A DNA stretch of 33,847 nt from Clostridium sp. CF012 (GCF_018861755.1 NZ_JAHLEF010000044.1:1-33847), one strand, 5' to 3'. Shown: positions 1 to 8,489, counted from the first letter of the stretch. Notes: generated from the sequence alone by a model not told the origin. Numbers and translations are program-made.

Positions 1-19
1 TAAAATCCTTAATGCTCAT
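1..19 (-). CDS. 5' end of a leftward gene (partial)
   Basis: Only six codons lie in the window. Reading leftward, an ATG at 19-17 follows a strong ribosome site (GAGGTGG at 30-24) and opens MSIKDF before the edge. A TATAAT-like hexamer at 49-44 (minus strand) could be its -10 box, though I see no good -35. A terminator-like hairpin sits just upstream at 53-100. Nothing can be said about function. It could belong with the substrate-binding lipoprotein gene that also points left, but the terminator between them argues for a separate unit. Confidence 0.45.
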
Positions 20-52
20 TTATCCACCTCTAATCTTTATTCCATTATACAT

Positions 53-100
53 AGAAAAACCCTATAGCGTAGGTTTTTTTAAATCGTCTACTCTATAGGG
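53..100 (-). terminator. Leftward intrinsic terminator or attenuator
   Basis: On the minus strand an 8-bp stem (CCCTATAG with CTATAGGG, at 100-93 and 67-60) continues after one mismatch with GTAG/CTAC, and is followed by TTTTT at 59-55. It lies downstream of the leftward lipoprotein gene and 36 bases before the next leftward start, so it could end the first transcript or attenuate the second. Confidence 0.55.
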
Positions 101-127
101 TACATTTTACTTACGCTCAAACAAATG

Positions 128-230
128 TTTTTCTTAACGCATCTGCAAATAAAATAAATTTTGAATTACTAAAGCTTGTTCGAATGCATTCTGCGCAATA
201 TATACTTTTGTTAGCATAATCTAAGAAAAA
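128..230 (-). repeat. Mosaic palindromic repeat, copy 1
   Basis: Read on the minus strand, this copy starts with an arm (230-195) nearly identical to the left arm of the copy at 6842-6961, including TAACAAAAGTATATATTGCG. It then shares an identical 18-base stretch, GAACAAGCTTTAGTAATT (181-164), with the copy at 10679-10696. Its far arm is decayed; only TTTTTCTTA (128-136) still pairs with TAAGAAAAA (222-230). No coding potential is seen. Confidence 0.6.
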
Positions 231-395
231 TAGCTAATCTTAAATTTTTAGTTTATTTGCATCGTATTATAAATCACTTCGGACGAATTTCATGCTTACT
301 TAATCTAAGCAGCCATCTGGAGATTTCCTGGGATGATTACAGAAAGTTTGATTACAACGGAAATTTAAATAAATATATATAAGCAAATTATAATT
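231..395. other. Intergenic DNA without a recognised gene
   Basis: AT-rich sequence between two palindromic structures. A weak inverted match (GCAAATAAA near 145 with TTTATTTGC near 251-259) spans the preceding repeat. I see no convincing ORF with a ribosome site and no promoter of good quality. Confidence 0.4.
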
Positions 396-527
396 ATGAA
401 GGTTCGGCATTTAGGAGTGTGAAAGATAGTATATAATGAGTTTTACAGAATCTTAGTTCATGGAATAAACTTAGAGTCTGTTAACGAATTATCTACTATC
501 TGAACATCCTAAATGCCGAACCTTCAT
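396..527. repeat. 132-bp near-continuous inverted repeat (hairpin)
   Basis: Positions 396-416 and 507-527 are perfect 21-base reverse complements. The pairing continues inward with a few mismatches and single-base gaps (AGATAGTA, ATAAT, ACAGA, TCT and AGTT blocks) to a loop of about 9 bases near 460. It lies just past the stop of the leftward lipoprotein gene. It has the form of a MITE-like element or a very long hairpin in the 3' UTR. No target duplication is evident, and no second copy is in the window. Confidence 0.75.
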
Positions 528-543
528 TGTTTAGACTTTCTTT

Positions 544-1566
544 TTATTTTAGATCTTTTACTACTTTTTCTGCAAAGGTGTTGTTTATGATTTTATCAAA
601 GGCAGGTCTTTGGGGGATTAATTCTGCTTTGTAAGATTGGATTATATCCATTAGTTTTGTTAAGTCATCAGATTTTAATATTGGATTTGGTGAAAAAGCA
701 TTTATATTTCTATAGTTTTTAATAGATTCAATAAGTGCAGTCTCATCGGCACCAGGGAAGAAAGACTTAATTGAAGTAATTACCTCTTCATTAGAATGAC
801 CACTTACCCATTTCTGACCTTTATAAATTGCTCTAGTTACCTTTTCTATTATTACTGGATTTTTTTCTATATAAGATTTTGTAGCAAAAAAACAGGTATA
901 TGGCATAGTACCAGCAGACGCGCCTATGGAGGCTACAATTTGTCCGGAATTGTCTTTTTTCATCATACTGGCAGTAGGTTCAAAAAGAGTAACATAATCA
1001 CCAGTTCCGCCCTTGAAAGCTCCAGCAGTGGCTGTGAAAGCTAGGTTAGTAATAAGATTTATATCTTTAGCTGGATCAATTCCATGATTCTTTAAAACAT
1101 ACTCTAAGGCCATTTCAGGCACTCCACCAGGTCTTCCACCTATTACAGTTTTACCTTTTAATGATTCCCAGTTAAAATTTGCTTCAGCATTTTTAGATAC
1201 TAAGAAAGCCCCATCCTTTTGTGTTAATTGTGCGAAAATTACAGGATAGTCTTCCCGTTTTTGATTGTAGATGTAAATAACTTGTTCTGGTCCACAGAAA
1301 CCTATGTCTACAGCATTACTTAAAACTTGTTGCATGGTTTTGTCTGCGCCTTGGCCAGTTGAAAGGTCAATTTCAATACCTTCTTCTTTAAAGAAACCTT
1401 GTGAAATAGCTGCATACATAGGCGCATAGAAAATTGAGCGAACTACTTCATTTAATTTTACTTTTACGAGTGCATCATTATTTGTCTTTTTACATCCAGA
1501 AAATAAAGTGGTTATTAAGACGAGAGTTAAAAGTAGGGAGAAAATTGAAATTTTTTTAATTTTCAT
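544..1566 (-). CDS. ABC transporter substrate-binding lipoprotein, SsuA/NMT1-like
   Basis: This 340-residue protein has a lysine-rich N-terminus, a hydrophobic segment and a lipobox (LFSGC) with the lipidated Cys at about residue 25, so it should be anchored outside the membrane. The mature part resembles NMT1/SsuA/THI5 family binding proteins: an early segment with FYAPMYAAISQGFF, then GIEIDLS and a central domain. Such proteins deliver sulfonates, nitrate, thiamine precursors or similar small molecules to an ABC permease; the ligand cannot be read here. The longest frame opens at 1578, but its ATG overlaps the ribosome site GGAGGT (1576-1571). The ATG at 1566 is correctly spaced, so I start there. 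No permease or ATPase gene is adjacent within the window. I see no TPP riboswitch upstream. Confidence 0.85.
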   Translation of the reverse strand: MKIKKISIFSLLLTLVLITTLFSGCKKTNNDALVKVKLNEVVRSIFYAPMYAAISQGFFKEEGIEIDLSTGQGADKTMQQVLSNAVDIGFCGPEQVIYIYNQKREDYPVIFAQLTQKDGAFLVSKNAEANFNWESLKGKTVIGGRPGGVPEMALEYVLKNHGIDPAKDINLITNLAFTATAGAFKGGTGDYVTLFEPTASMMKKDNSGQIVASIGASAGTMPYTCFFATKSYIEKNPVIIEKVTRAIYKGQKWVSGHSNEEVITSIKSFFPGADETALIESIKNYRNINAFSPNPILKSDDLTKLMDIIQSYKAELIPQRPAFDKIINNTFAEKVVKDLK

Positions 1567-1661
1567 AGATACCTCCATATTATAAAGTTGTTATGGTTAT
1601 ATAATATGAAAAATTATGTAGATGTGACATTCGAAATTGAATAATGAAATCATGAAATACC

Positions 1662-1689
1662 TTGACATATTAAAATTAAGATGTATAAT
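1662..1689 (+). promoter_or_regulatory. Sigma-A promoter of the valS leader
   Basis: Perfect -35 TTGACA (1662-1667) and -10 TATAAT (1684-1689) separated by 16 bases. The T-box leader starts immediately downstream. Confidence 0.8.
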
Positions 1690-1694
1690 TAAGA

Positions 1695-1966
1695 GTAAAT
1701 TAAAATATAATAATCCTTAAAAAGCTTAGATGAAGAGGAGTAAAGGGAAATTAGTATTAAGAGAGGAAGATCCATAGGTTGTAAGATCTTCTATATGAAA
1801 AACCTTGAAGGTAGCTTCGGAGCTTCTTTGTTGAATTTATGTAACAATAAGTAGTAGACAAAGACGGTTTTCTTAATCGTTAAATTATCAAGAGCCTGTA
1901 GATTTGCAGGAAAAAAGGTGGTACCGCGAGTTCTTCGTCCTTTTATAGACGAAGGCTCTTTTTGTT
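1695..1966 (+). promoter_or_regulatory. T-box leader, tRNA-Val responsive
   Basis: The conserved T-box AAGGTGGTACCGCG is at 1915-1928. It is followed by a terminator hairpin (GAG..CTTCGTC pairing with GACGAAG..CTC, 1928-1958) and a T run. In the Stem I specifier region, GAAG is followed by GTA (1811-1813), a valine codon, then GC. The phenylalanine leader at 32.4 kb has the same GAAG-codon layout with TTC, which supports the reading. Uncharged tRNA-Val should stabilise the antiterminator and allow valS transcription. Confidence 0.92.
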
Positions 1967-2052
1967 TTTTGAAAATAAAGAGTTTCAGCTGTTAACTATC
2001 CTAAAGGGATATTGGTTTTATGTCGGATTTTATAAATGAGGAGGAATTAATT

Positions 2053-4695
2053 ATGGAAGAGAACAACAATATTGCTAAGAATTACGATCCGAAAGATTTT
2101 GAAGAAAGACTTTACGCAGGGTGGGAAGAAAAAGGATACTTTACCCCAGATGTTGATAAAAATAAAAAGCCCTTTACAATTATGATGCCACCTCCAAATA
2201 TTACTGGACAATTACATTTAGGCCATGCTCTTGATAATACACTTCAAGATATTTTAATAAGAACAAAGAGGATGCAAGGGTATAGCACACTGTGGCTTCC
2301 AGGACAAGATCATGCAAGTATAGCTACAGAAGTAAAGGTTGAAAATGAACTTTTAAAGCAAGGACTTGTTAAAAAAGAAATGGGAAGAGAAGCCTTCCTT
2401 GAAAAAGTTTGGGAATGGACTGATGAATATAGAGCAAAAATAAGAGGGCAATTAAAGAAAATGGGTTGTTCTGCTGACTTTACAAGGGAAAGCTTCACTA
2501 TGGATGAAAACTTAAATCACGCAGTAAGAGAAGTTTTCGTTAAATTATATAAGGATGGACTTATTTATCAGGGAAATAGGATAACAAACTGGTGTCCTAA
2601 ATGTATGACGGCAATTTCAGATGCAGAAATAATATTTGAAGAGCAAGCTGGTCACTTTTGGCATATAAAATATCCAGTAGCAGGCACGGATGAATTTTTA
2701 GAAATAGCTACCACAAGGCCAGAAACTATGCTTGGAGATACAGCGGTCGCAGTAAATCCTAAAGATCCTCGTTATGCACATTTGGTAGGGAAAACATTGA
2801 TTTTACCTCTTGTAAATAGAGAAATACCAATAGTTGCAGATGATTACGTTGATTTAGATTTTGGAACAGGTGCAGTTAAAATCACTCCAGCGCATGACCC
2901 TAATGACTTCCAAATAGGAAAGAGACACAATCTACCTGAAATAGTGATTTTGAATGAAAATGCAACTATATGTGAAGGTTATGGAAAATATTCAGGTCTT
3001 GACAGGTATGAGGCAAGAAAGCTTATAGTAGAAGATTTAGATAGCGCGGGACTACTTGTTAAAATAAAAGACCATGCTCACAATGTAGGTACTCACGATA
3101 GATGCGCAACTACTGTAGAGCCACTGTTATCTAAACAATGGTATGTTAAAATGGAATCACTTGCAAAGCCAGCTATAGATGCTGTACGGGAAAAGAAAAC
3201 TAAATTTGTTCCAGAGAGATTTGAAAAAACCTACTTCAATTGGATGGAAAACATTCAAGATTGGTGTATATCAAGACAGTTGTGGTGGGGACATAGAATT
3301 CCAGTATGGTACTGCAAAGATTGTGGAGAAATAATAGTTGCATCAACGGGACCTACAAACTGCACTAAATGTAATAGTATAAATTTGGAGCAGGATAAAG
3401 ATGTGCTTGATACCTGGTTCAGTTCAGCATTATGGCCTTTCTCAACACTTGGATGGCCAAACAATACAGAGGATTTAAAATATTTTTATCCAACAAGTGT
3501 TTTAGTAACAGGATATGATATTATATTCTTCTGGGTTGCAAGAATGATTTTTTCAGGGATCTATAATTTAGAGGAAGTGCCCTTTGAAACGGTATTAATG
3601 CATGGAATGGTTAGAGATGACCAAGGAAGAAAAATGTCTAAGTCACTGGGCAATGGTACAGACCCATTAGAAGTAATAGAAAAATACGGTGCTGATGCTT
3701 TAAGATTCTCACTTGCTACAGGAAACGCACCAGGAAGCGATATGAGATTCTATGAATCAAGAGTAGAATCCGCCAGAAATTTTGCGAATAAAATTTGGAA
3801 TGCTTCTAGGTTTGTTATGATGAACGTAAATGAGGAGTTAATGACACAATACAAAGATAATAAAAACTATACTATTGCAGATAAATGGATATTATCAAGA
3901 ATGAACACTGTAGCATACGAAGTTACAGAAAATATCGAGAAGTTTGAAATAGGCATAGCTCTCCAAAAGGTTAATGATTTTATGTGGACAGAATTCTGCG
4001 ATTGGTATATTGAACTTGTTAAGCCAGTATTATACGCAGAAGATTGTGAGGCAAAGGGAGTAGTTCTTAATGTATTAAACCATGTATTAAAAACTGGACT
4101 TAAATTGCTTCATCCTGTTATGCCATTTATAACAGAAGAAATTTATACTCACTTAGATAATGAGTTTGAATCTATAACTATTGCTAAATGGCCAGAATAT
4201 GAAGATGCTCTTAAAGATGAAAACGCAGAACAAAGCATGAACTATATTATTGAAGCAATAAAAGACGTAAGAAATGCCAGAGCGGATATGGATGTACCAC
4301 CTTCAAGAAAAGCAAAAACATTTATCTATGCTACAGAAGGAAAAGAAGCATTCCAGCAAGGATTAGTTTATTTCCAAAAACTTGCTTCTGCAAGTGAAGT
4401 AGTATTCTTAAATTCTAAAGAAGAAGCACCAGAAAATGTAGTTACAGTAGTAACTAAGGGTGCAGAAGTATATATGCCACTTCTTGAGCTTGTAGATTTA
4501 GAAAAAGAATTAGAAAGATTAAACAAAGAAAAAGAAAAACTAGCAAAAGAAATTGACAGAGTGGAGAAGAAACTTTGTAATGAAAGATTTACGGCTAAAG
4601 CTCCAGTAGAAGTTGTAGAAGAAGAAAGAGCTAAGGGTGACAAATATAAAGAAATGTATAAGGCAGTAATTCAAAGTATAGAAAATTTAAAATAG
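2053..4695 (+). CDS. valS: Valine--tRNA ligase
   Basis: A class I aminoacyl-tRNA synthetase that charges tRNA-Val in the cytoplasm. The HIGH signature is HLGH at about residues 55-58 (after PPPNITGQL), and KMSKS is at about 527-531. Between them lies the editing domain ([15 protein letters not shown]). CPKC and CKDC/CTKC pairs suggest zinc knuckles. The C-terminus is the expected coiled-coil arm rich in Leu, Lys and Glu ([15 protein letters not shown]). An open frame begins at 2020, but GAGGAGG at 2038-2044 places the start at ATG 2053. That gives 880 residues, a typical bacterial length. The gene stands alone behind its T-box leader and ends at a strong terminator. Confidence 0.97.
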   Translation: MEENNNIAKNYDPKDFEERLYAGWEEKGYFTPDVDKNKKPFTIMMPPPNITGQLHLGHALDNTLQDILIRTKRMQGYSTLWLPGQDHASIATEVKVENELLKQGLVKKEMGREAFLEKVWEWTDEYRAKIRGQLKKMGCSADFTRESFTMDENLNHAVREVFVKLYKDGLIYQGNRITNWCPKCMTAISDAEIIFEEQAGHFWHIKYPVAGTDEFLEIATTRPETMLGDTAVAVNPKDPRYAHLVGKTLILPLVNREIPIVADDYVDLDFGTGAVKITPAHDPNDFQIGKRHNLPEIVILNENATICEGYGKYSGLDRYEARKLIVEDLDSAGLLVKIKDHAHNVGTHDRCATTVEPLLSKQWYVKMESLAKPAIDAVREKKTKFVPERFEKTYFNWMENIQDWCISRQLWWGHRIPVWYCKDCGEIIVASTGPTNCTKCNSINLEQDKDVLDTWFSSALWPFSTLGWPNNTEDLKYFYPTSVLVTGYDIIFFWVARMIFSGIYNLEEVPFETVLMHGMVRDDQGRKMSKSLGNGTDPLEVIEKYGADALRFSLATGNAPGSDMRFYESRVESARNFANKIWNASRFVMMNVNEELMTQYKDNKNYTIADKWILSRMNTVAYEVTENIEKFEIGIALQKVNDFMWTEFCDWYIELVKPVLYAEDCEAKGVVLNVLNHVLKTGLKLLHPVMPFITEEIYTHLDNEFESITIAKWPEYEDALKDENAEQSMNYIIEAIKDVRNARADMDVPPSRKAKTFIYATEGKEAFQQGLVYFQKLASASEVVFLNSKEEAPENVVTVVTKGAEVYMPLLELVDLEKELERLNKEKEKLAKEIDRVEKKLCNERFTAKAPVEVVEEERAKGDKYKEMYKAVIQSIENLK

Positions 4696-4700
4696 ATTCT

Positions 4701-4740
4701 AAAAAGGGATATGTATTAAATATACATATCCCTTTTTGAG
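4701..4740 (+). terminator. Intrinsic terminator after valS
   Basis: AAAAAGGGATATGTA pairs with TACATATCCCTTTTT around a short AT loop, 5 bases past the valS stop. Confidence 0.85.
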
Positions 4741-4749
4741 TAAAAAAAG

Positions 4750-4764
4750 GGGGACGGTTAACAA
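4750..4764 (+). repeat. REP core, forward copy
   Basis: GGGGACGGTTAACAA, identical to the left end of the transposase unit at 24755-24769. Confidence 0.85.
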
Positions 4765-4791
4765 GTAATGAAACAAAGGAAAGAGAAAAAG

Positions 4792-4806
4792 TTGTTAAGC
4801 GTACCC
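4792..4806 (-). repeat. REP core, inverted, two mismatches
   Basis: TTGTTAAGCGTACCC, compared with the inverted consensus TTGTTAACCGTCCCC. Confidence 0.65.
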
Positions 4807-4911
4807 AATGTTTTAAGGGGGCTAAATCTCCTTCTGAGGTCGTAATATTGCAGCGCAAGGTGATGATTTAACTGCTCCTAAGAATAAAAATAAAAATATA
4901 ACAATAAAAGG

Positions 4912-4926
4912 TTGTTAACTGTCCCT
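4912..4926 (-). repeat. REP core, inverted, two mismatches
   Basis: TTGTTAACTGTCCCT, compared with the inverted consensus TTGTTAACCGTCCCC. Confidence 0.65.
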
Positions 4927-4960
4927 AAGTTGGTATAGAATTTAAGAGGACGTCAAAAAT

Positions 4961-4975
4961 TTGTTAACCGTCCCC
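4961..4975 (-). repeat. REP core, inverted, perfect
   Basis: TTGTTAACCGTCCCC, the exact reverse complement of 4750-4764 and identical to 26070-26084. It ends 34 bases before the folC start. Confidence 0.85.
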
Positions 4976-5009
4976 ACCTAGTTATACCATTTTGAAAGGA
5001 ATGATAAAT

Positions 5010-6371
5010 ATGAATTATAATGAAGCTATGGCTTATATAAAAAACACAGCCAAGTTTGGTACAAAACTTGGGCTTGAGAGAACTGAAAAAATATTAGAAC
5101 TTTTAGGAAACCCACATAAAAAATTAAAATGTATACATATTGCAGGGACTAATGGGAAAGGTTCTACTACGGCTATGGTGACTAATGTTTTGGTTAATGC
5201 CGGGTATAAGGTGGGCTCATATATTTCGCCATTTATTGAAGAGTTTGAAGAGAGGATGCAAATAAATAATGTGAATATTGCTAAGGGTGATTTAAGCCAT
5301 ATTATAACAGAGGTTTCAAAAGCAGTAGAAAAAGTAGTGGAACTGGGGTATAATAATCCAACAGAATTTGAAATCATTACTTGTGCAGGATTTTTATATT
5401 TTTATAAAAATAATGTAGATTTTGCAGTAGTGGAAGTAGGCTTGGGTGGAAGGCTTGACTCAACAAATGTAATTATACCTATTTTAAGTGTTATTACATC
5501 TATTAGCTTGGACCATACTCAAATATTAGGTGATACTATCGATAAAATTGCTTATGAAAAAGCAGGTATTATTAAGGAAGGAATACCTGTTGTTATGTCA
5601 CCACAACAAAAAGAAAGCTACGATGTAATAGAAAGAATATGTAAAGAAAGAAATTGCAAATTAATAAAAGTACCCAAGGAATCATCTACATATTTAGGAA
5701 AGGAAAATTTACAGCAGGTTGCAATCACCTCATTGGAAGGAACAGCATATAGCAATAATAATGTTATAACTCAAAAATTGAAAGTTGAAACTTCAAATAA
5801 AGATTATATTATTGATTTGGCACTTTTAGGAAAGCATCAATTAATAAACTGCTGCGTAGCAATACATGTAATAGAGGAACTTATATTGCAAGGCGCCACA
5901 ATAAGTAAAGATAATATCTTAATGGGTCTTTCAAATGTAAAATGGCCAGCAAGGCTGGAGGTAATGAATAAAAGGCCTTTAGTTGTTATAGATGGAGCAC
6001 ATAATATAGATGGAATAAAAAACCTTACCGAAAGTATTGACATGTATTTTAATTATAACAAAATCATATTGATTTTAGGTATCCTTGCAGATAAACAAGT
6101 TGAAGAGATGATAAAGACTATTGTTCCAAAGGCAAGTAGAGTAATTACTGTTACCCCCCACAGCGAACGGGCAGAGCTTTCAGAAAAATTAAAAGTACAA
6201 GTAGAAAAATACATTACTAACTGTGAATCAATTGAAAGTTATGGGGGTGCATATAAAAAAGCGTTGAGTTATTGTGGGGAAGAGGATTTATTATTAGTAT
6301 GCGGTTCGCTATACATGGTGGGAGATATGAGAAAAATAATACGAAACACTGTAGCTATAAATAAGTCTTAA
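5010..6371 (+). CDS. folC: Folylpolyglutamate synthase / dihydrofolate synthase
   Basis: An ATP-dependent Mur-ligase-fold enzyme that adds glutamate to dihydropteroate and/or tetrahydrofolate. The P-loop GTNGKGS is at about residues 46-52. The family motif GLGGRLDSTN and the ligase C-terminal motif VIDGAHNIDG are both present. The longest frame starts with a TTG at 4992, but AAAGGA (4995-5000) is spaced for ATG 5010, giving 453 residues, normal for FolC. It follows valS as in many Firmicutes, here separated by a terminator and the REP cluster, so it probably has its own promoter, which I could not pinpoint. Whether it is bifunctional cannot be told from the sequence alone. Confidence 0.93.
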   Translation: MNYNEAMAYIKNTAKFGTKLGLERTEKILELLGNPHKKLKCIHIAGTNGKGSTTAMVTNVLVNAGYKVGSYISPFIEEFEERMQINNVNIAKGDLSHIITEVSKAVEKVVELGYNNPTEFEIITCAGFLYFYKNNVDFAVVEVGLGGRLDSTNVIIPILSVITSISLDHTQILGDTIDKIAYEKAGIIKEGIPVVMSPQQKESYDVIERICKERNCKLIKVPKESSTYLGKENLQQVAITSLEGTAYSNNNVITQKLKVETSNKDYIIDLALLGKHQLINCCVAIHVIEELILQGATISKDNILMGLSNVKWPARLEVMNKRPLVVIDGAHNIDGIKNLTESIDMYFNYNKIILILGILADKQVEEMIKTIVPKASRVITVTPHSERAELSEKLKVQVEKYITNCESIESYGGAYKKALSYCGEEDLLLVCGSLYMVGDMRKIIRNTVAINKS

Positions 6372-6377
6372 ATATAT

Positions 6378-6412
6378 AAAGGCACATATTAATAAATAAT
6401 ATGTGCCTTTGT
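6378..6412 (+). terminator. Terminator hairpin after folC
   Basis: AAAGGCACATATT (6378-6390) pairs with AATATGTGCCTTT (6398-6410). The T run is short. It could also serve the opposing small gene that ends at 6474. Confidence 0.65.
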
Positions 6413-6473
6413 TAATTAAGAACATTAAAATAAATAGCATTTTTGACTTGATATTTATTTTAGTGTGGTTCAC

Positions 6474-6722
6474 TTAAGCATTTACAAATAATTCTTCAAG
6501 TGCTAAAGCTAACTGGTCAGGGCAAGAAGTACTTTTATCACCACAGCTAATCCCCTTAAGTCTATTAATAGCTTCCTGGACTCTCATTCCTGTTACTAGG
6601 CTTGAAATCCCAATTAAATTACCTGGGCATCCGCCTGTAAAAACAACTTCAGTTATTTTATCATCGACTACTTCAAAATTTATGGTATTAGAACAAACTC
6701 CTTTTGGTGTATAACTATACAT
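6474..6722 (-). CDS. TSCPD domain protein (TIGR03905-like)
   Basis: An 82-residue protein with the small TSCPD-type domain: YSYTPKGVCSNTI at the start, TGGCPGNLIGIS in the middle, and a Cys-rich end with SCGDKSTSCPDQLA. These Cys positions fit the TIGR03905 family of short clostridial proteins. TSCPD domains also occur in ribonucleotide reductases and may bind metal, but the role of the stand-alone form is unknown to me. The frame is open from 6737, but that ATG overlaps the ribosome site GGAGG (6735-6731), so the start is ATG 6722. It is a single gene with its own promoter at 6796-6767. Confidence 0.8.
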   Translation of the reverse strand: MYSYTPKGVCSNTINFEVVDDKITEVVFTGGCPGNLIGISSLVTGMRVQEAINRLKGISCGDKSTSCPDQLALALEELFVNA

Positions 6723-6766
6723 AATGTAAACCTCCATCCTTCGAGATATTAATAATCACAAAGGTT

Positions 6767-6796
6767 ATTATATACTATTGCGCTACTCCATTTCAA
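6767..6796 (-). promoter_or_regulatory. Sigma-A promoter of the TSCPD gene
   Basis: Minus-strand TTGAAA (6796-6791) and TATAAT (6772-6767) with an 18-base spacer, about 45 bases before the start. Confidence 0.6.
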
Positions 6797-6841
6797 GAAA
6801 AAAAGAAATAAAGAAATATAAGTAAAATTTAAAATAAACTC

Positions 6842-6961
6842 TTTTTTCTTAGATGATGCTAACAAAAGTATATATTGCGTAAAATGCGTATGAGAATTAC
6901 TTAGCGAAGCGAACGCATTTCTAGCAATATATACTTTTCGTTATAGCATCATAAGAAAAAA
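6842..6961. repeat. Mosaic palindromic repeat, copy 2
   Basis: A 120-base imperfect palindrome. The outer arms 6842-6878 and 6924-6961 pair along almost their whole length (AAAGTATATATTGC with GCAATATATACTTT is perfect). An inner stem AAATGCGT/ACGCATTT surrounds a loop. The core (GCGTAAAATGCGTATGA ... GAATTACTTAGC ... CGCATTT.TAG) recurs at 10.66-10.74 kb, and the outer arm recurs at 195-230. It lies between two divergent genes, so it is not simply a terminator. Confidence 0.8.
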
Positions 6962-7076
6962 ATCTTTAGTTCTAATTTGGAGACTATCTTGATTTAACTC
7001 TCTTAATAATTTTTATGAAAAGAGTGTTAGCAGATTATTACTATTTTCATATTATGGTTATGAGGAGGTGAGAGAT

Positions 7077-7958
7077 TTGAGAAAGTTATATGTATGTAGT
7101 ACTTCATCAGATTGCATATCGAAAGTTAACTTGGATTTATTTATTGAAGAAGAAAAAATATATCTGGATAAAAAAAATCTCAAAAAAATTGGTCCTCATG
7201 GCATATATGTTTATGAAAATAAACTCATAACAGCTAATAGTTATGATAATAGTATTTCAATAGTTGATATTGATAATTATGAAACTGAAAGTTATTTTAT
7301 AGGCATGCACTGTAATGATTTATCAGTTTATGATAATAAAGCTTATGTGATTTGTGGAGATTGTGATGATATAATAGTTTTTGATTTAGAAAAAAGACAT
7401 ATTGTAGAAGCAATTCCATGTGGGAACTCACCGCATAGTATTTATATTTGCAAAAGAAAAAATCTTATTATAGTAGCAAATATGAATAGTGATAGCATAA
7501 CAATAATAGATTGTGCTCCAAACGGAAATATTAAAAACCTTAGGGTGGGGGCATATCCTACTAAAGCCCTTATTACGCCAGATGGGAACTATATTTTAGT
7601 TTGTGAAAGTAATATAGGTATGGATAACAAAGGGAGTATAAGTATTATTTCATTAAAAAATTATAACCTATTATATAATATACCTGTTGGCAATTCACCT
7701 GTGGATATGTATTGTAATGAAAGATACTGTTATATATCAAATTTTGGCGATGGCACAGTGAGTGTACTTGACATAAACAATTATAAAGAAATAAAAAAAA
7801 TAGAAATTGGAGGTATGCCTAGGGGAATCCTGGAAGACGAAAAGTATTTGTATGTAGGTGATAACTATAACAATTTGCTTTTTAGAATTGATAAATTAAC
7901 TGAAAATAAAAAAGCCATTTCTATTGGCGGAGAGCCCACAGGAATGACACTTCTATAG
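7077..7958 (+). CDS. YncE-like beta-propeller protein
   Basis: This 293-residue protein is built of repeated blades of about 40 residues, each with a pattern such as PHSIYI...IIVANMNSDSITIID or PVDMYC...CYISNFGDGTVSVLDI. This is the YVTN/YncE-type seven-bladed propeller pattern. No signal peptide or membrane segment is present, so it should be cytoplasmic, unlike the periplasmic YncE of E. coli. There are several Cys residues (CSTSSDC, CGDCDD) in the N-terminal half. GAGGAGG (7062-7068) overlaps the first possible start, a GTG at 7068, so I choose TTG 7077, spaced 8 bases. The partner or ligand is unknown. It converges with the DUF4364 gene, with only 3 bases between the stops. Confidence 0.7.
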   Translation: MRKLYVCSTSSDCISKVNLDLFIEEEKIYLDKKNLKKIGPHGIYVYENKLITANSYDNSISIVDIDNYETESYFIGMHCNDLSVYDNKAYVICGDCDDIIVFDLEKRHIVEAIPCGNSPHSIYICKRKNLIIVANMNSDSITIIDCAPNGNIKNLRVGAYPTKALITPDGNYILVCESNIGMDNKGSISIISLKNYNLLYNIPVGNSPVDMYCNERYCYISNFGDGTVSVLDINNYKEIKKIEIGGMPRGILEDEKYLYVGDNYNNLLFRIDKLTENKKAISIGGEPTGMTLL

Positions 7959-7961
7959 TGA

Positions 7962-8489
7962 TTAATCGCTTATGAGAAGGTTTATTATCTTAGTATAATA
8001 TTCAGAAGGATTTTCTCTCCATTTGCTGCATAAATCCCGTGCCTGCTTGTTAGAAGTGACACTTAGTTTTATATCTATAAGTGTAAAATTACCTTCTGAC
8101 GCAGTTAGGTTAACTAAATAATTGTTATTATTTTCTATTGTATAATCAGCGCTAACCGTAAGCTCTTTTTTGATATTTTCAAGATGGAGTTTCAAGTAGT
8201 CATCAATAAGTTGTATCTTAGTTTCAGAAATTCTTCCTTTAAATAATGATAGAACATTGTCACCCTTTTGGGTAATGACTAATCTATGTTTGCCCTTTTG
8301 ATCAGTAGGCTCAAGAAGGTTAGATGCTATAAGTTCCGTCATATATTGTTGCAACGTAAAATAATTTATAAAATTATTTTCTAGAATAATTTGTGTTATT
8401 TGAATATTAGAAATAGGGAGCTTTATTTTATAAAATATATAAAGTAAGAGAAGCTTATTTTCAGCTAAGTCTAAAGCATCTTCAAACAT
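7962..8489 (-). CDS. DUF4364 family protein
   Basis: A 175-residue protein resembling DUF4364 of Firmicutes. The first about 90 residues look like a winged helix: a LAENKLLLLYIFYK helix, helices with ITQIILENNFINYFTLQQYM, then HRLVITQKGDNVL as a wing. A C-terminal alpha/beta part follows (ASEGNFTLIDIKLSV). A DNA-binding or regulatory role is plausible, but I know of no tested function. The start ATG 8489 has a good ribosome site (AAGGAGGA) 6-7 bases upstream. The long leader at 8490-8610 is structured. Confidence 0.75.
   Translation of the reverse strand: MFEDALDLAENKLLLLYIFYKIKLPISNIQITQIILENNFINYFTLQQYMTELIASNLLEPTDQKGKHRLVITQKGDNVLSLFKGRISETKIQLIDDYLKLHLENIKKELTVSADYTIENNNNYLVNLTASEGNFTLIDIKLSVTSNKQARDLCSKWRENPSEYYTKIINLLISD

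Larger units (their letters stand above)
4749..4976. repeat. REP cluster in the valS-folC gap
   Basis: This 228-base stretch carries a forward GGGGACGGTTAACAA (4750-4764) and a perfect inverted copy TTGTTAACCGTCCCC (4961-4975). Two inverted copies with two mismatches each lie between them (4792-4806 and 4912-4926), plus a more decayed match near 4866-4882. The sequence equals the ends of the transposase unit at 24.75-26.09 kb. No transposase is encoded here, so this looks like a non-autonomous, REP/BIME-like cluster. Confidence 0.8.

Noticed and set aside
1988-2006. TGTTAACTATCCTAAAG before valS, resembling the decayed REP copy at 4913-4929
   Set aside because: Only a partial match with a gap, lacking the GGGGAC core; possible relic but not distinguishable from chance.
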